Shown piece by piece: positions 28,972-37,357 of a DNA stretch of 64,000 nt; positions within the stretch are counted from its first letter, which is position 1; every line of letters begins with the position of its first letter. This stretch comes from Planctomycetales bacterium (GTDB taxonomy: Bacteria > Planctomycetota > Planctomycetia > Isosphaerales > Isosphaeraceae), in contig DAIDHB010000501.1 of the NCBI GenBank assembly GCA_027452145.1, positions 1-64,000 of the forward strand. Reading direction: 5' to 3'. A program made the position numbers and the translations under genes. Under the pieces are notes generated by a model. The model worked only from the letters and a program-made list of their open reading frames with translations, was not told where the DNA came from and searched no databases.

Positions 28972-28997
28972 GTAGGCCGGGCCGAAGCCTGGCCTAC
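28972..28997. repeat. Hairpin between hsp20 and the BON-domain gene
   Basis: Arms GTAGGCCGGGC and GCCTGGCCTAC (one G-T pair) enclose the tetraloop CGAA. No T-run follows. It lies 150 nt after the HSP20 stop and may weaken transcription into the next gene or be a member of a dispersed hairpin family. Confidence 0.55.
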
Positions 28998-29085
28998 GGG
29001 ACGGCGGTCCGGAGCATTCGGCACGAACGCTGATCGGCCGCACCGGAGTCGGGGCGGCCCCATCGAAGCGGAGGCGGAGGACACC

Positions 29086-29739
29086 ATGAGGAACGACCTG
29101 GAATTGCGCCGCGACATCCTCGACGAGCTCGAGTGGGAGCCGAGCATTGATGCGGCCGGGATCGGCGTGGCCGTCCAGCACGGCATCGTGACGCTGACCG
29201 GGACGGCGAGGAGCTATTCGGAGAAGCTTCTGGCCGAGCGGGCGGTCCGGCGGGTCAAGGGCGTCAAGGGCATCGCGAACGACATCGATGTGCAACTGCC
29301 CGGCGGCGCCGATCGCTCGGATGCCGACATCGCCCAGGCGGCCATCCAGGCCCTGAGGTGGAAGAGCCTGCTGCCCGCCGGCCGGGTGACCGTCTCCGTC
29401 AGCAACGGCTGGATCACGCTCGAGGGCCAGGTCGACTGGCGGTATCAGAAGGATGCCGCCTTCGAGGCCGTGCATCACCTGTACGGCGTGACCGGCGTGA
29501 CCAACCTGATCGCGATCACCCCGCGGGTCTCGACAGTCGGGGTGAAGTCCCGGATCGAGGAGGCCTTTCGCCGCAGCGCGGACCTCGATGCGCAACGGAT
29601 CAGCGTCGAGGCGCACGACGGCAAGGTGACGCTTCGCGGCGACGTCCCGTCGTGGAGCGAACGGCAAGAGGCCGAGAGGACGGCCTGGGCGGCGCCAGGG
29701 GTCAACCAGGTCGAGAACCTGATCGCCATCTCGCCCTGA
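29086..29739 (+). CDS. Triple BON-domain protein
   Basis: The 217-residue protein consists of three BON domains, about residues 5-70, 77-145 and 150-217. Each has the glycine-centred pattern (HGIVTLTGTA, NGWITLEGQV, DGKVTLRGDV) and ends in V.GV..V.N.I. BON domains bind membranes or lipids and occur in OsmY-type proteins induced by osmotic stress. No signal peptide is visible, so it is probably cytoplasmic or peripheral. A GGAGGA site precedes the ATG. It sits between HSP20 and a coiled-coil secreted protein. Confidence 0.92.
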   Translation: MRNDLELRRDILDELEWEPSIDAAGIGVAVQHGIVTLTGTARSYSEKLLAERAVRRVKGVKGIANDIDVQLPGGADRSDADIAQAAIQALRWKSLLPAGRVTVSVSNGWITLEGQVDWRYQKDAAFEAVHHLYGVTGVTNLIAITPRVSTVGVKSRIEEAFRRSADLDAQRISVEAHDGKVTLRGDVPSWSERQEAERTAWAAPGVNQVENLIAISP

Positions 29740-29838
29740 TCGCGCGGCGGACGGCGCCATGCGATATCGAGACCCGGTCCTGTCCACCGGCCGGGAGACG
29801 GGGGAAGCGCACTTCGAGGCCAGCAAAGGAGAGACCCG

Positions 29839-30489
29839 ATGTCAGCGGCACGGATCAGAGGACCGTGGTATCGCGGTTGGGGCTCGGGGTATCTCCTGGC
29901 ACTGTCGGCCTGTCTCGCCCCGGGCGGGCGGGCGATGGCCCAGGCGCCCCGGGAGGCGCCCCGGGCCGAGCCGGCGCGACGGGCGAGCCCGGCCGGGGCG
30001 GGCGAGGTTCGGCGCGGCGACCCCGCGCTCGACCAGAAGATCAACCAGGCGCGGGAGGAGATCGAGCTCCTCGAGCTCCAGCTCGCGACCAGGAAGGCGC
30101 AGCTCAATCTCGCCGAGGCCCGGCTCGCCGAGGCGCGGCGATGGAGGGGCCATTTCGAGAAGCTCTACCGGGACGGCTTCGCCAGCGAGGAGCGGTTCCT
30201 CTCGGCACGCGACGACGTCCTGATGCACGAGTCCCGCGTCGCCGGCGAGAAGGCCGGGGTCGCCGAGGCGGAGCTCCGTGTCAAGCAGGCGAGGCGGCGG
30301 ATGGACTACGGCGAATTCCCGCCGGTCCCGCAGGAGACGCGGCTCGCCGAGCTGGAGCAGCGCCTCGCGGGCCTCGAGAGGAGCGTGGACCTGCTCCAGC
30401 AGGAGGTCGGCAACCTCCGCCGGATGCTCCGTCCCCTGTGGAAGACGCCGGACAACGTCGAGCGGGAGCCGGTGATGAAGCCGAGGTGA
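29839..30489 (+). CDS. Secreted coiled-coil protein, unknown function
   Basis: The 216-residue protein has a signal-like N-terminus (YLLALSACLAPGGRAMAQA). Residues ~60-150 form a charged coiled coil with an insertion (RGHFEKLYRDGFASEERFLSA) that recalls the hairpin of HlyD/membrane-fusion proteins. A second short coiled coil lies at ~160-190 (LAELEQRLAGLERSVDLL). It lacks the lipoyl and barrel domains of true membrane-fusion proteins. AGGAGA precedes the ATG. It probably belongs with the BON-domain gene 99 nt upstream. Confidence 0.75.
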   Translation: MSAARIRGPWYRGWGSGYLLALSACLAPGGRAMAQAPREAPRAEPARRASPAGAGEVRRGDPALDQKINQAREEIELLELQLATRKAQLNLAEARLAEARRWRGHFEKLYRDGFASEERFLSARDDVLMHESRVAGEKAGVAEAELRVKQARRRMDYGEFPPVPQETRLAELEQRLAGLERSVDLLQQEVGNLRRMLRPLWKTPDNVEREPVMKPR

Positions 30490-30529
30490 GGCCGAATTCG
30501 CAAATCTTTTACCGACATGCGCCGACATC

Positions 30530-30650
30530 TTGACATACAGCTTCCACCAGCGTATTCTCCAATGCATTGAGTTGCTCGAGGCGGGCAACCACGTGTCAGG
30601 GCCAGGGCGGCCCCGCGATGCATTCCCGCGTCGTCGGGGCCTTCGTTTGT
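30530..30650 (+). ncRNA. Structured leader/small RNA cassette, copy 4 (upstream of phosphoribosyltransferase gene)
   Basis: TTGACA (30530-30535), 17 nt, TATTCT (30553-30558). GCTCGAGGCGGGCA begins at 30574, flanked by GTTGC and GCAAC, which can close a stem. A small hairpin GGCC-AGGGC-GGCC lies at 30600-30612. The terminal hairpin has arms CCCCGCGATGC and GCGTCGTCGGGG with one bulged base; the tail CCTTCGTTTG is a weaker T-run than in other copies. The next gene starts 230 nt downstream. Confidence 0.6.
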
Positions 30651-30879
30651 CGAGCTACCCGTCCGACGATCGGACGGACGGATCATCCGCCGGAGAATGA
30701 TCCCGCTGGCGCGGCGACGGACGCCGCATGATCGAGGGTCGCGAAGGTCCGGTTGCGCCGGCGTGCCTCGACGGCCCGGCCACCGCCCGACGTCGCCGTC
30801 GGCGCTACGGTCGCGCGGCCCGACGATTCCCGACCGGGAGCCGGAAGGCCCAGGCGACGAGATGCAAGGAGACACGACG

Positions 30880-31587
30880 ATGACTCGATTCCGAGATCGC
30901 CGGCAGGCGGGAAGACGGTTGGCGCGTGAGCTCGCGGCCTACGCCGGCAGGCCCGACGTGCTGGTGCTGGGCCTGCCGCGGGGCGGGGTGCCGGTCGCCG
31001 GCGAGGTCGCGCAGGCCCTGGATGCCCAGCTGGACGTCTGCGTCGTCCGCAAGCTCGGCGTCCCCGGGCACGAGGAGCTCGCGATGGGCGCGATCGCCTC
31101 GGGCGGGGCATGGGTGCTCAACGATGGCGTGATCGAGAGCCTGGGAATCGCCGGCCGCCTGATCCAGGAGGTCGCCGATCGAGAGCAGGTCGAGCTGAAG
31201 CGGCGCGAGCTGGCCTACCGCGGCGATCGCCCCGCCGTGGAGGTTCACGGACGCACCGTCATCCTCGTCGACGACGGGATCGCCACCGGCTCGACGATGC
31301 GGGCGGCGGTGGCGGCGCTGAAGCGGCTCGGCCCCGCCAGGCTGGTCGTGGCGGTCCCGACCGCGTCGTCGGACGCCTGCGTCGCCATCGAGCCGGAGGT
31401 CGACGAGCTGGTCTGCCTGGTCGAGCCCAACCCGTTCTACGCCGTCGGCGTCTGGTACGACAACTTCTCCCAGGTCGACGACCAGGAGGTCCGCGACATC
31501 CTCGACAGGAGCGGCACCGCGGCGGTCGGACGGCCATCCCCCGGACCGGACCGCGCCCCCGAGTTCGGCGAAAGAAGCGGGCCGTGA
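30880..31587 (+). CDS. Phosphoribosyltransferase-domain protein
   Basis: The 235-residue protein has the PRPP-binding motif VILVDDGIATGSTM near residue 127, preceded by LGLPRGGVPVA (the flexible-loop side) and VVRKLGVPGHEELAMGAI. It fits the family of putative phosphoribosyltransferases often found near stress genes and dienelactone-hydrolase fusions. The acceptor base is unknown. AAGGAG precedes the ATG at 30880 by eight bases. A far-upstream start in the same frame has no support. It is followed by a DksA/TraR-type gene. Confidence 0.88.
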   Translation: MTRFRDRRQAGRRLARELAAYAGRPDVLVLGLPRGGVPVAGEVAQALDAQLDVCVVRKLGVPGHEELAMGAIASGGAWVLNDGVIESLGIAGRLIQEVADREQVELKRRELAYRGDRPAVEVHGRTVILVDDGIATGSTMRAAVAALKRLGPARLVVAVPTASSDACVAIEPEVDELVCLVEPNPFYAVGVWYDNFSQVDDQEVRDILDRSGTAAVGRPSPGPDRAPEFGERSGP

Positions 31588-31729
31588 GCCGGGGGATCCG
31601 GCCCGCCCCAGCCCGGCCGGACCCGGCCGGGCCCGCCTCGCGATCCGATGAACGCCTCGGTCACCCGTTTCGCGTGTAACGTTCCGATTGCAACCGATCG
31701 TCCCGACGATCTTCACCAGGAGCTTGATC

Positions 31730-32257
31730 ATGTCCCGCTCTGAAGCGCTCCTCCGATTGACATCGCGCCTGATCGACCGCCGAAATGCCCTCCGCAGGGT
31801 CGTCGCCGAGGATGTCGGCCGCCTCCGTACCTCGTCGGAGATCGTCGGCGATGGGGACCAGATCGACAGGGCGGTCGACTCCGCGAACGACGAGATCTGC
31901 TCGCGGTTGGCCGAGATCGAGAGCCGCGAACTCGCCGAGATCGAGGCGACCCTGAGGCGCATAGCCGAGGGGAAATACGGCCGATGCGAGTCCTGCAAAG
32001 GTCGCATCCCCGCGGCCCGGCTCAACGCGCTGCCCTGCACGACGCGCTGCATCGAGTGCCGGCGCAGCGAGGAACGACGGGACCGGCCGCAGGCCGCGTA
32101 TCGCGACGCCGCGGACTGGCCGGTCGCCGACGACCAGGTCGATTCCGGCGGCGACGGCGACGCCGCATCCCGCCGCCGGTGGTTCGGGCCCGGCTACCCT
32201 GCGTCGGCCGACGAGAGACGTCAGGCCATCGGCTGCGGCCGATCGCCCGGCAGGTGA
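31730..32257 (+). CDS. DksA/TraR-type zinc-finger protein
   Basis: The 175-residue protein has an N-terminal helical region and the C4 zinc finger C-x2-C-x17-C-x2-C (CESCKGRI... CIEC, starting near residue 86), as in DksA/TraR proteins that bind RNA polymerase's secondary channel and work with ppGpp. The acidic pair at the coiled-coil tip cannot be assigned with certainty. The C-terminal 50 residues are a low-complexity extension beyond the usual end. AGGAG precedes the ATG at 31730. Its place next to stress genes supports a role in stress transcription. Confidence 0.88.
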   Translation: MSRSEALLRLTSRLIDRRNALRRVVAEDVGRLRTSSEIVGDGDQIDRAVDSANDEICSRLAEIESRELAEIEATLRRIAEGKYGRCESCKGRIPAARLNALPCTTRCIECRRSEERRDRPQAAYRDAADWPVADDQVDSGGDGDAASRRRWFGPGYPASADERRQAIGCGRSPGR

Positions 32258-32462
32258 CCGGGGCGGCCGGGCCCCCCTCGCGAACGCCGGCCATGCCCGG
32301 ACGCCGCCTCCGAAAGCCGCGGGATTGCGCGGTTCGGCCCGTGGTGTGCACACATCCCCCGGCGGATATCACGGTCTGCGGGATGTCGTGATGGGCGGGA
32401 TCGAGCGCGAGGGTCGGACGGCAGCGGGATCGACCGGCATCGGCGCCACCGGGTGGCGCGCG

Positions 32463-33584
32463 ATGACCGATCTCCTCCGACGGCGCCGCCACGCCCGCAG
32501 CGAGGGGACCGGCCCCGCGGAGGTCTGGCGAACGGTCGGCGACTGCCGGATCTTCGCGCGGGCCCCGATCGCGGCGGCGATGCCGGGCCGCCCGCCCGTC
32601 GTCCTGGTGCATGGTCTCGGCGTCTCCGGCTCCTACTTCCTGCCCACGGCCGAGCGCCTGGCTCCGGAGTTCGGGGTGTATGTCCCCGATTTGCCGGGAC
32701 ATGGCCGGAGCGATACCCCGGACGAGCCGATGGATATTCCTCGCCTGGCCGATGCGCTCGTCGCCTGGATGGACGCCGTCGGTATCGGCCGGGCCGCGCT
32801 CGTGGGCAACTCGATGGGCTGCCAGATCATCGTTGATGCGGCGTGGCGCCATCCCGCCCGGGTCGATCGACTCGTGCTCATCGGGCCGTCCGGCGATCCC
32901 CTGCGCGGCTCGGCGATCCGGCACATCCTGGGGCTGCTCGTCGGCATTCCGTTCGAAAGACCCTCGCTGATCGGCGTGGTGCTGGAGGACTACCTGCGCG
33001 TCGGAATCCGTCTCGCCGCCGAGTTCCGGTCGATGCTGGAGTACCGGATGGAGGACAGGCTGACGGCCCTCGCGGCGCCGGTGATGCTCGTGCGCGGGCA
33101 GCACGATCCGATCTGCCCCGGCCGATGGCTCGACCGGGCCGCCGGGCTCGTCCAGACCGCCGGCGTCGCGGTCATCCCTCGGTGGGGGCATGCCGTGAAT
33201 TACAGCGCGCCCGACGCCGTCGCCGCCGCCGTCGCACCATTTCTGCGGGCCGGCGGCGAGGCAGCTTCCCGCCCGTCGCCGGGGAGCTCGGGCGAGGCCC
33301 GAAGCCGCCCGGACGCCGCCGATCCGCGGGCGGCGGCGGGCCCGGGGCAATGGGAGGAATCCGGGAGCCGTCTGCAGGCCGCGAGCGGTGCGACCCTCTT
33401 GGGATGCGCATTCCACGAGGCAACGGCCGATGGTATCATCAACACTCAACCTGGGAGCTCGTCGGGCCGCTCGCGCGAGCGGAACGGCGCGTCGAGGCTT
33501 GCGGGGCTCCGTCTTATCGGTCGAAATCGCCCTCCCCAATCCCCGGGTCCCACCCGTGGGCCCGCGACGTCGGAGCCTGGACTC
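32463..33584 (+). CDS. Alpha/beta hydrolase whose frame has no stop of its own
   Basis: From MTDLLRRRRH the protein shows a clear alpha/beta hydrolase: VVLVHGLGVSGSYF (oxyanion), PDLPGHGRSD, nucleophile elbow GNSMGCQ, acid in RGQHDPICP and histidine in RWGHAVNYSAP, with homology ending near 33250. No stop codon follows; the frame stays open through a ~110-residue low-complexity linker into the next gene, which has its own Shine-Dalgarno and signal peptide. So this is either a real fusion, a gene that lost its stop, or one with a frameshift near its end. The coordinate 33584 marks only the base before the next start. Confidence 0.65.
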
Positions 33585-35972
33585 ATGCACCGATGGGGAA
33601 CGTGGGCCGGCTGCCTGACTCCGGCCCTCCTGATCGTCGTCGGGACCACGGGCTCGGGCCAGTCGCGGCCGCGAGAGGAGCCGCCGCCCGCGCCGATCGC
33701 CGCGGCGGCGGCTCAGGATGCGATCGATCGGTTCGTTGGGCGTTATTGCCTTGAATGCCACGACTCCGGCGCCAAAAAGGCCGGGCTCGCCCTCGACGAC
33801 CTGGACGCCGCGGCCGTCGGGAGGAACCTCGAAGCCTGGGAGAAGGTCGTGCGCCGGCTGGCCGCGCGCCAGATGCCCCCCGGGCGTCGCCGGCGGCCGT
33901 CGGAGGCCGAATACGATGAGGTCGTCTCGGCGATCGCCGGAGGGCTCGATCGCGCCGCCGCCGAGCACCTCGACCCGGGGCGGACCGACACGTTCCGCCG
34001 CCTCACCCGGACCGAATACCAGAACGCGATCCGCGACCTGCTGGCGCTCGACGTCGACGCCTCGGCGTTGCTCCCGCCCGACGAGTCCAGCCGGGGCTTC
34101 GACAACATCACCGTCGGCGACCTCTCGCCGACGCTCCTGGACCGCTACCTCACGGCGGCCCGGAAGATCAGCGGCCTGGCCGTGGGGAGCACCGGGCGAT
34201 CTCCCGGCGGCGAAACGTTCCGAATCCGGGCGGACATCACGCAGGAAGAGCACGTCGAGGGGCTGCCGATCGGCACGCGGGGCGGGGTCCTGATCAACTA
34301 CCTGTTCCCGCGCGGGGGGGAGTACGAGGTCCGGCTCCGCCTGGCGCGGGACCGCAACGAGCACGTCGAGGGCCTGCGCGAGCCGCACGAGCTGGAGGTG
34401 CTCGTGGATCGCGAGGCCCGGGCCACGTTCACGGTCAACCCGCCGAGGACCGAGGCGGATCATCAGACCGCCGACGCCCACCTGAAGGCCCGAATCCGGG
34501 TCGCGGCCGGCCCGCATCAGGTGGGCGTGGCGTTCGTCAAGCAGCCGTCGTCGCTGCTGGAGACGAAGCGCCAGCCGTATCAGGCCCATTACAACATGCA
34601 CCGGCACCCCCGGCTCACTCCGGCGCTCTATCAGGTTTCGATCACCGGCCCGCACGGGCCCTCGGAGCCGGGAGAGACTCCCAGCCGCCGCCGGCTGCTG
34701 GTCCGCCGTCCGACCGGGCCCGAGGACGAGGAGGCGTGCGCCCGACAGATCCTCGCCACGCTCCTGCGCCGGGCCTATCGCCGGCCCGTCACCGAGGCCG
34801 ATCTCCGCAAGCCCATGGAGCTCTACGGCGAGGCCCGCCGGGACGGCGGCTTCGAGGCCGGGATCGAGATGGCCCTGAGCGCCGTGCTGGTGAACCCACA
34901 GTTCCTCTTCCGCATCGAGGCCGATCCGCCGGATGCCTCGGCGGGCTCGGTGTATCGCGTCTCGGATATCCAGCTCGCATCGCGGCTGTCGTTCTTCCTC
35001 TGGAGCAGCATCCCCGACGACGAGCTGCTCGATCTGGCCGAGCGCGGCGAGCTGTCCCGGCCCGAGGTGCTCCGCGCCCAGGTCCGCCGCATGCTGGCCG
35101 ACCCGCGATCGCGAAGCCTGGTGACGAACTTCGCGGGCCAGTGGCTGCACCTGCGCAACCTGGAATCGATCACGCCCGACCTGCGGCTGTTCCCCGACTT
35201 CGACGACAACCTGAGGCAGGCCTTTCGACGCGAGACGGAGCTGCTGTTCGAGGAGATCGTGCGCGAGGACCGCAGCGTCCTCGACCTCATCGCACCGGAC
35301 CACACCTACCTGAATGAGCGACTCGCCCGGCATTACGGCATCCCCCACGTGAACGGCGGCCGGTTCCGTCGTGTCGACCTGGGTGCCGATCGGGTTCGCG
35401 GCGGACTGCTCCGCCAGGGGAGCGTCCTGATGGTCACGTCCTACGCGACCCGCACGTCTCCGGTGATCCGCGGCAAGTGGGTCCTGGAGAACCTGGTCGG
35501 CACGCCACCACCGCCCCCGCCGGCGAACGTGCCGGCGCTCAGGGACAACACGGTCTCGTCGTCGTTGTCGGTCCGGGAGCGCCTGGCCGAGCATCGCGCC
35601 AACCCGGCCTGCGCGGGGTGCCACGACCGGATGGACCCCGTCGGCTTCGCCCTGGAGAACTTCGACGCGGTCGGCCGCTGGCGCACGAAGGAAGAAGGCC
35701 GGCCCGTCGACGCGACGGGGGGCCTGCCGGACGGGAGCCGGTTCGAGGGAGCGGGCGGCCTCGAACGGGCCCTGCTGAGTCGCCCCGAGCTGTTCGTCGG
35801 GACGCTGTCCGAGAAGCTGCTGACGTTCGCCCTGGGCCGGGTCGTCGAACCTTGCGACGCCCCGGCGGTGCGCCGGATCGTCCGCGAGACCGGCGGCAGA
35901 GGCCATCGGTTCTCGTCGATCGTCGAGGCGATCGCGACCAGCACGCCGTTCCTGATGAGGAGAGCGGAATGA
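33585..35972 (+). CDS. Secreted DUF1587/DUF1592/DUF1588/DUF1585 protein with cytochrome-type motifs
   Basis: The 795-residue protein starts MHRWGTWAGCLTPALLIVVG, a signal peptide, after GGAG. Order of domains: PSCyt1-like motif YCLECHD near residue 57 (a CxxCH haem site), DUF1587 (FRRLTRTEYQNAIRDLLALD), DUF1595 (ATLLRRAYRRPVTEADL), DUF1592 (LASRLSFFLWSSIPDDELL), DUF1588 (GLLRQGSVLMVTSYATRTSP) and DUF1585 at the end, with a second CAGCHDRMDP motif near 678. These planctomycete proteins are thought to be periplasmic redox or sugar-related enzymes of unknown reaction. The stop overlaps the next gene's start by 4 nt. Confidence 0.92.
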   Translation: MHRWGTWAGCLTPALLIVVGTTGSGQSRPREEPPPAPIAAAAAQDAIDRFVGRYCLECHDSGAKKAGLALDDLDAAAVGRNLEAWEKVVRRLAARQMPPGRRRRPSEAEYDEVVSAIAGGLDRAAAEHLDPGRTDTFRRLTRTEYQNAIRDLLALDVDASALLPPDESSRGFDNITVGDLSPTLLDRYLTAARKISGLAVGSTGRSPGGETFRIRADITQEEHVEGLPIGTRGGVLINYLFPRGGEYEVRLRLARDRNEHVEGLREPHELEVLVDREARATFTVNPPRTEADHQTADAHLKARIRVAAGPHQVGVAFVKQPSSLLETKRQPYQAHYNMHRHPRLTPALYQVSITGPHGPSEPGETPSRRRLLVRRPTGPEDEEACARQILATLLRRAYRRPVTEADLRKPMELYGEARRDGGFEAGIEMALSAVLVNPQFLFRIEADPPDASAGSVYRVSDIQLASRLSFFLWSSIPDDELLDLAERGELSRPEVLRAQVRRMLADPRSRSLVTNFAGQWLHLRNLESITPDLRLFPDFDDNLRQAFRRETELLFEEIVREDRSVLDLIAPDHTYLNERLARHYGIPHVNGGRFRRVDLGADRVRGGLLRQGSVLMVTSYATRTSPVIRGKWVLENLVGTPPPPPPANVPALRDNTVSSSLSVRERLAEHRANPACAGCHDRMDPVGFALENFDAVGRWRTKEEGRPVDATGGLPDGSRFEGAGGLERALLSRPELFVGTLSEKLLTFALGRVVEPCDAPAVRRIVRETGGRGHRFSSIVEAIATSTPFLMRRAE

Positions 35973-37318
35973 TCGTCACGAAGAAGGCCCTCCCGCGTCG
36001 GACGTTCCTCCGCGGCCTCGGGACGACGCTGGCACTGCCGCTGCTGGACGCGATGATCCCGGCGATGACGGCGGCCGGCGCGACGGCCGCCGCCCCGGCC
36101 CGGCTGCGGCGCCTGGGGTTCGTCTACATGCCGATGGGGTGCGACATCACGCGGTGGACGCCCCCCGGCGCGGACACGCTCGACGAGCTGTCGCCGACCC
36201 TCAGCCCGCTGGCGCCCGTCAAGAAATACGTCACGGCCATCTCGAACCTGGAGCTGCGGAACGCCTACCCCGGCACGCACGCGACCTCCAACTGCGCGTT
36301 CCTGAGCGCGGCCCGGGCGAAGCTGACCGAGAGCACGGACTATTACCTGGGCACGACCGTCGACCAGATCGCGGCCCGGCACATCGGCCAGGACACGCAG
36401 CTCCCCTCGCTGGAGCTGTCGATGGACCTGCTTTCGACCGTCGGCCAGTGCGACAACGGCTACGCCTGCGTCTACCAGAACAACCTGTCCTGGTCGTCGC
36501 CGACGACGCCGCTGCCGTCCGAGGCCCACCCGCGCATCGTCTTCGAGCGCCTGTTCGGAGAAGGCGGCAGCGCCGCCGACCGACGCGCCGCGCTGAAGAA
36601 GAGGGCCAGCCTGCTCGACTCGGTCACCGACGAGATCGCCCGGCTGCGGACGCAGCTCGGCCCGGCCGATCGCGAACGGGTCGGCCGATACCTGGAGACC
36701 GTGCGCGAGGTGGAGCGCCGCATCCAGAAGGCGGAGGCCGACGCCAGGGACCGCGTCCTCCCCGACCTCGACCGGCCCGCGGGCGTCCCCGCGTCGTATG
36801 CCGACCACGCCCGGCTGATGTTCGACCTCCAGGTGCTGGCGCTCCAGGGGGACGTCACCCGCGTCATCACCTTCCAACTGGCGCGCGAGACCAGCGCCCG
36901 CACGTACCCCGAGATCGGCGTGCCCGACCCGCACCACCCGCTGACGCATCACGGCAACGACCCGGCCAAGATCGCCAGGATGGCGAAGATCAACCGGTTC
37001 CACGTCTCCCTGTTCGCGGAGTTCCTGGCGAAGCTCGCGGCCACGCGCGAGGGCGACGGCTCGTTGCTGGACCACGGGCTGTATCTCTACGGCAGCGGCA
37101 TGGGCAACCCGAACCTGCACGACCACACCAACCTGCCGATCCTCGTGGCCGGCGGCGCGGCGGGCCAGATGCGGGGCGGGCGTCACATCCGGTTCGCCGA
37201 GCCCACCCCGCTGGCCAACCTCCACCTGACGCTGCTCGACAAGGTTGGTGTGCGGCTCGATTCGTTCGCCGACAGCCGGGGCAAGGTCGACGAGCTGTTC
37301 GAGCCGCTGGCGATCTGA
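35969..37318 (+). CDS. DUF1552 family protein
   Basis: The 449-residue protein starts with a Tat-like signal (LPRRTFLRGLGTTLALPLLD), followed by the DUF1552 core, which resembles DUF1501/sulfatase-like folds (GFVYMPMGCDITRWTP, GTHATSNCAFLS, YLYGSGMGNPNLHDHTNLPI). DUF1552 genes nearly always follow DUF1592-type genes, and here the start codon overlaps the preceding stop (ATGA). The two proteins probably work together outside the cytoplasm. Confidence 0.93.
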   Translation: MIVTKKALPRRTFLRGLGTTLALPLLDAMIPAMTAAGATAAAPARLRRLGFVYMPMGCDITRWTPPGADTLDELSPTLSPLAPVKKYVTAISNLELRNAYPGTHATSNCAFLSAARAKLTESTDYYLGTTVDQIAARHIGQDTQLPSLELSMDLLSTVGQCDNGYACVYQNNLSWSSPTTPLPSEAHPRIVFERLFGEGGSAADRRAALKKRASLLDSVTDEIARLRTQLGPADRERVGRYLETVREVERRIQKAEADARDRVLPDLDRPAGVPASYADHARLMFDLQVLALQGDVTRVITFQLARETSARTYPEIGVPDPHHPLTHHGNDPAKIARMAKINRFHVSLFAEFLAKLAATREGDGSLLDHGLYLYGSGMGNPNLHDHTNLPILVAGGAAGQMRGGRHIRFAEPTPLANLHLTLLDKVGVRLDSFADSRGKVDELFEPLAI

Positions 37319-37357
37319 ACTGACAACGAGAGACCATCCGACCGGAGTCCAGGCCCG

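Noticed and set aside
32022-35906. 1294-codon minus-strand frame
   Set aside because: It is antisense to the DUF1592-type gene, which has a full domain series; the antisense sequence is repetitive Arg/Pro/Gly/Asp.
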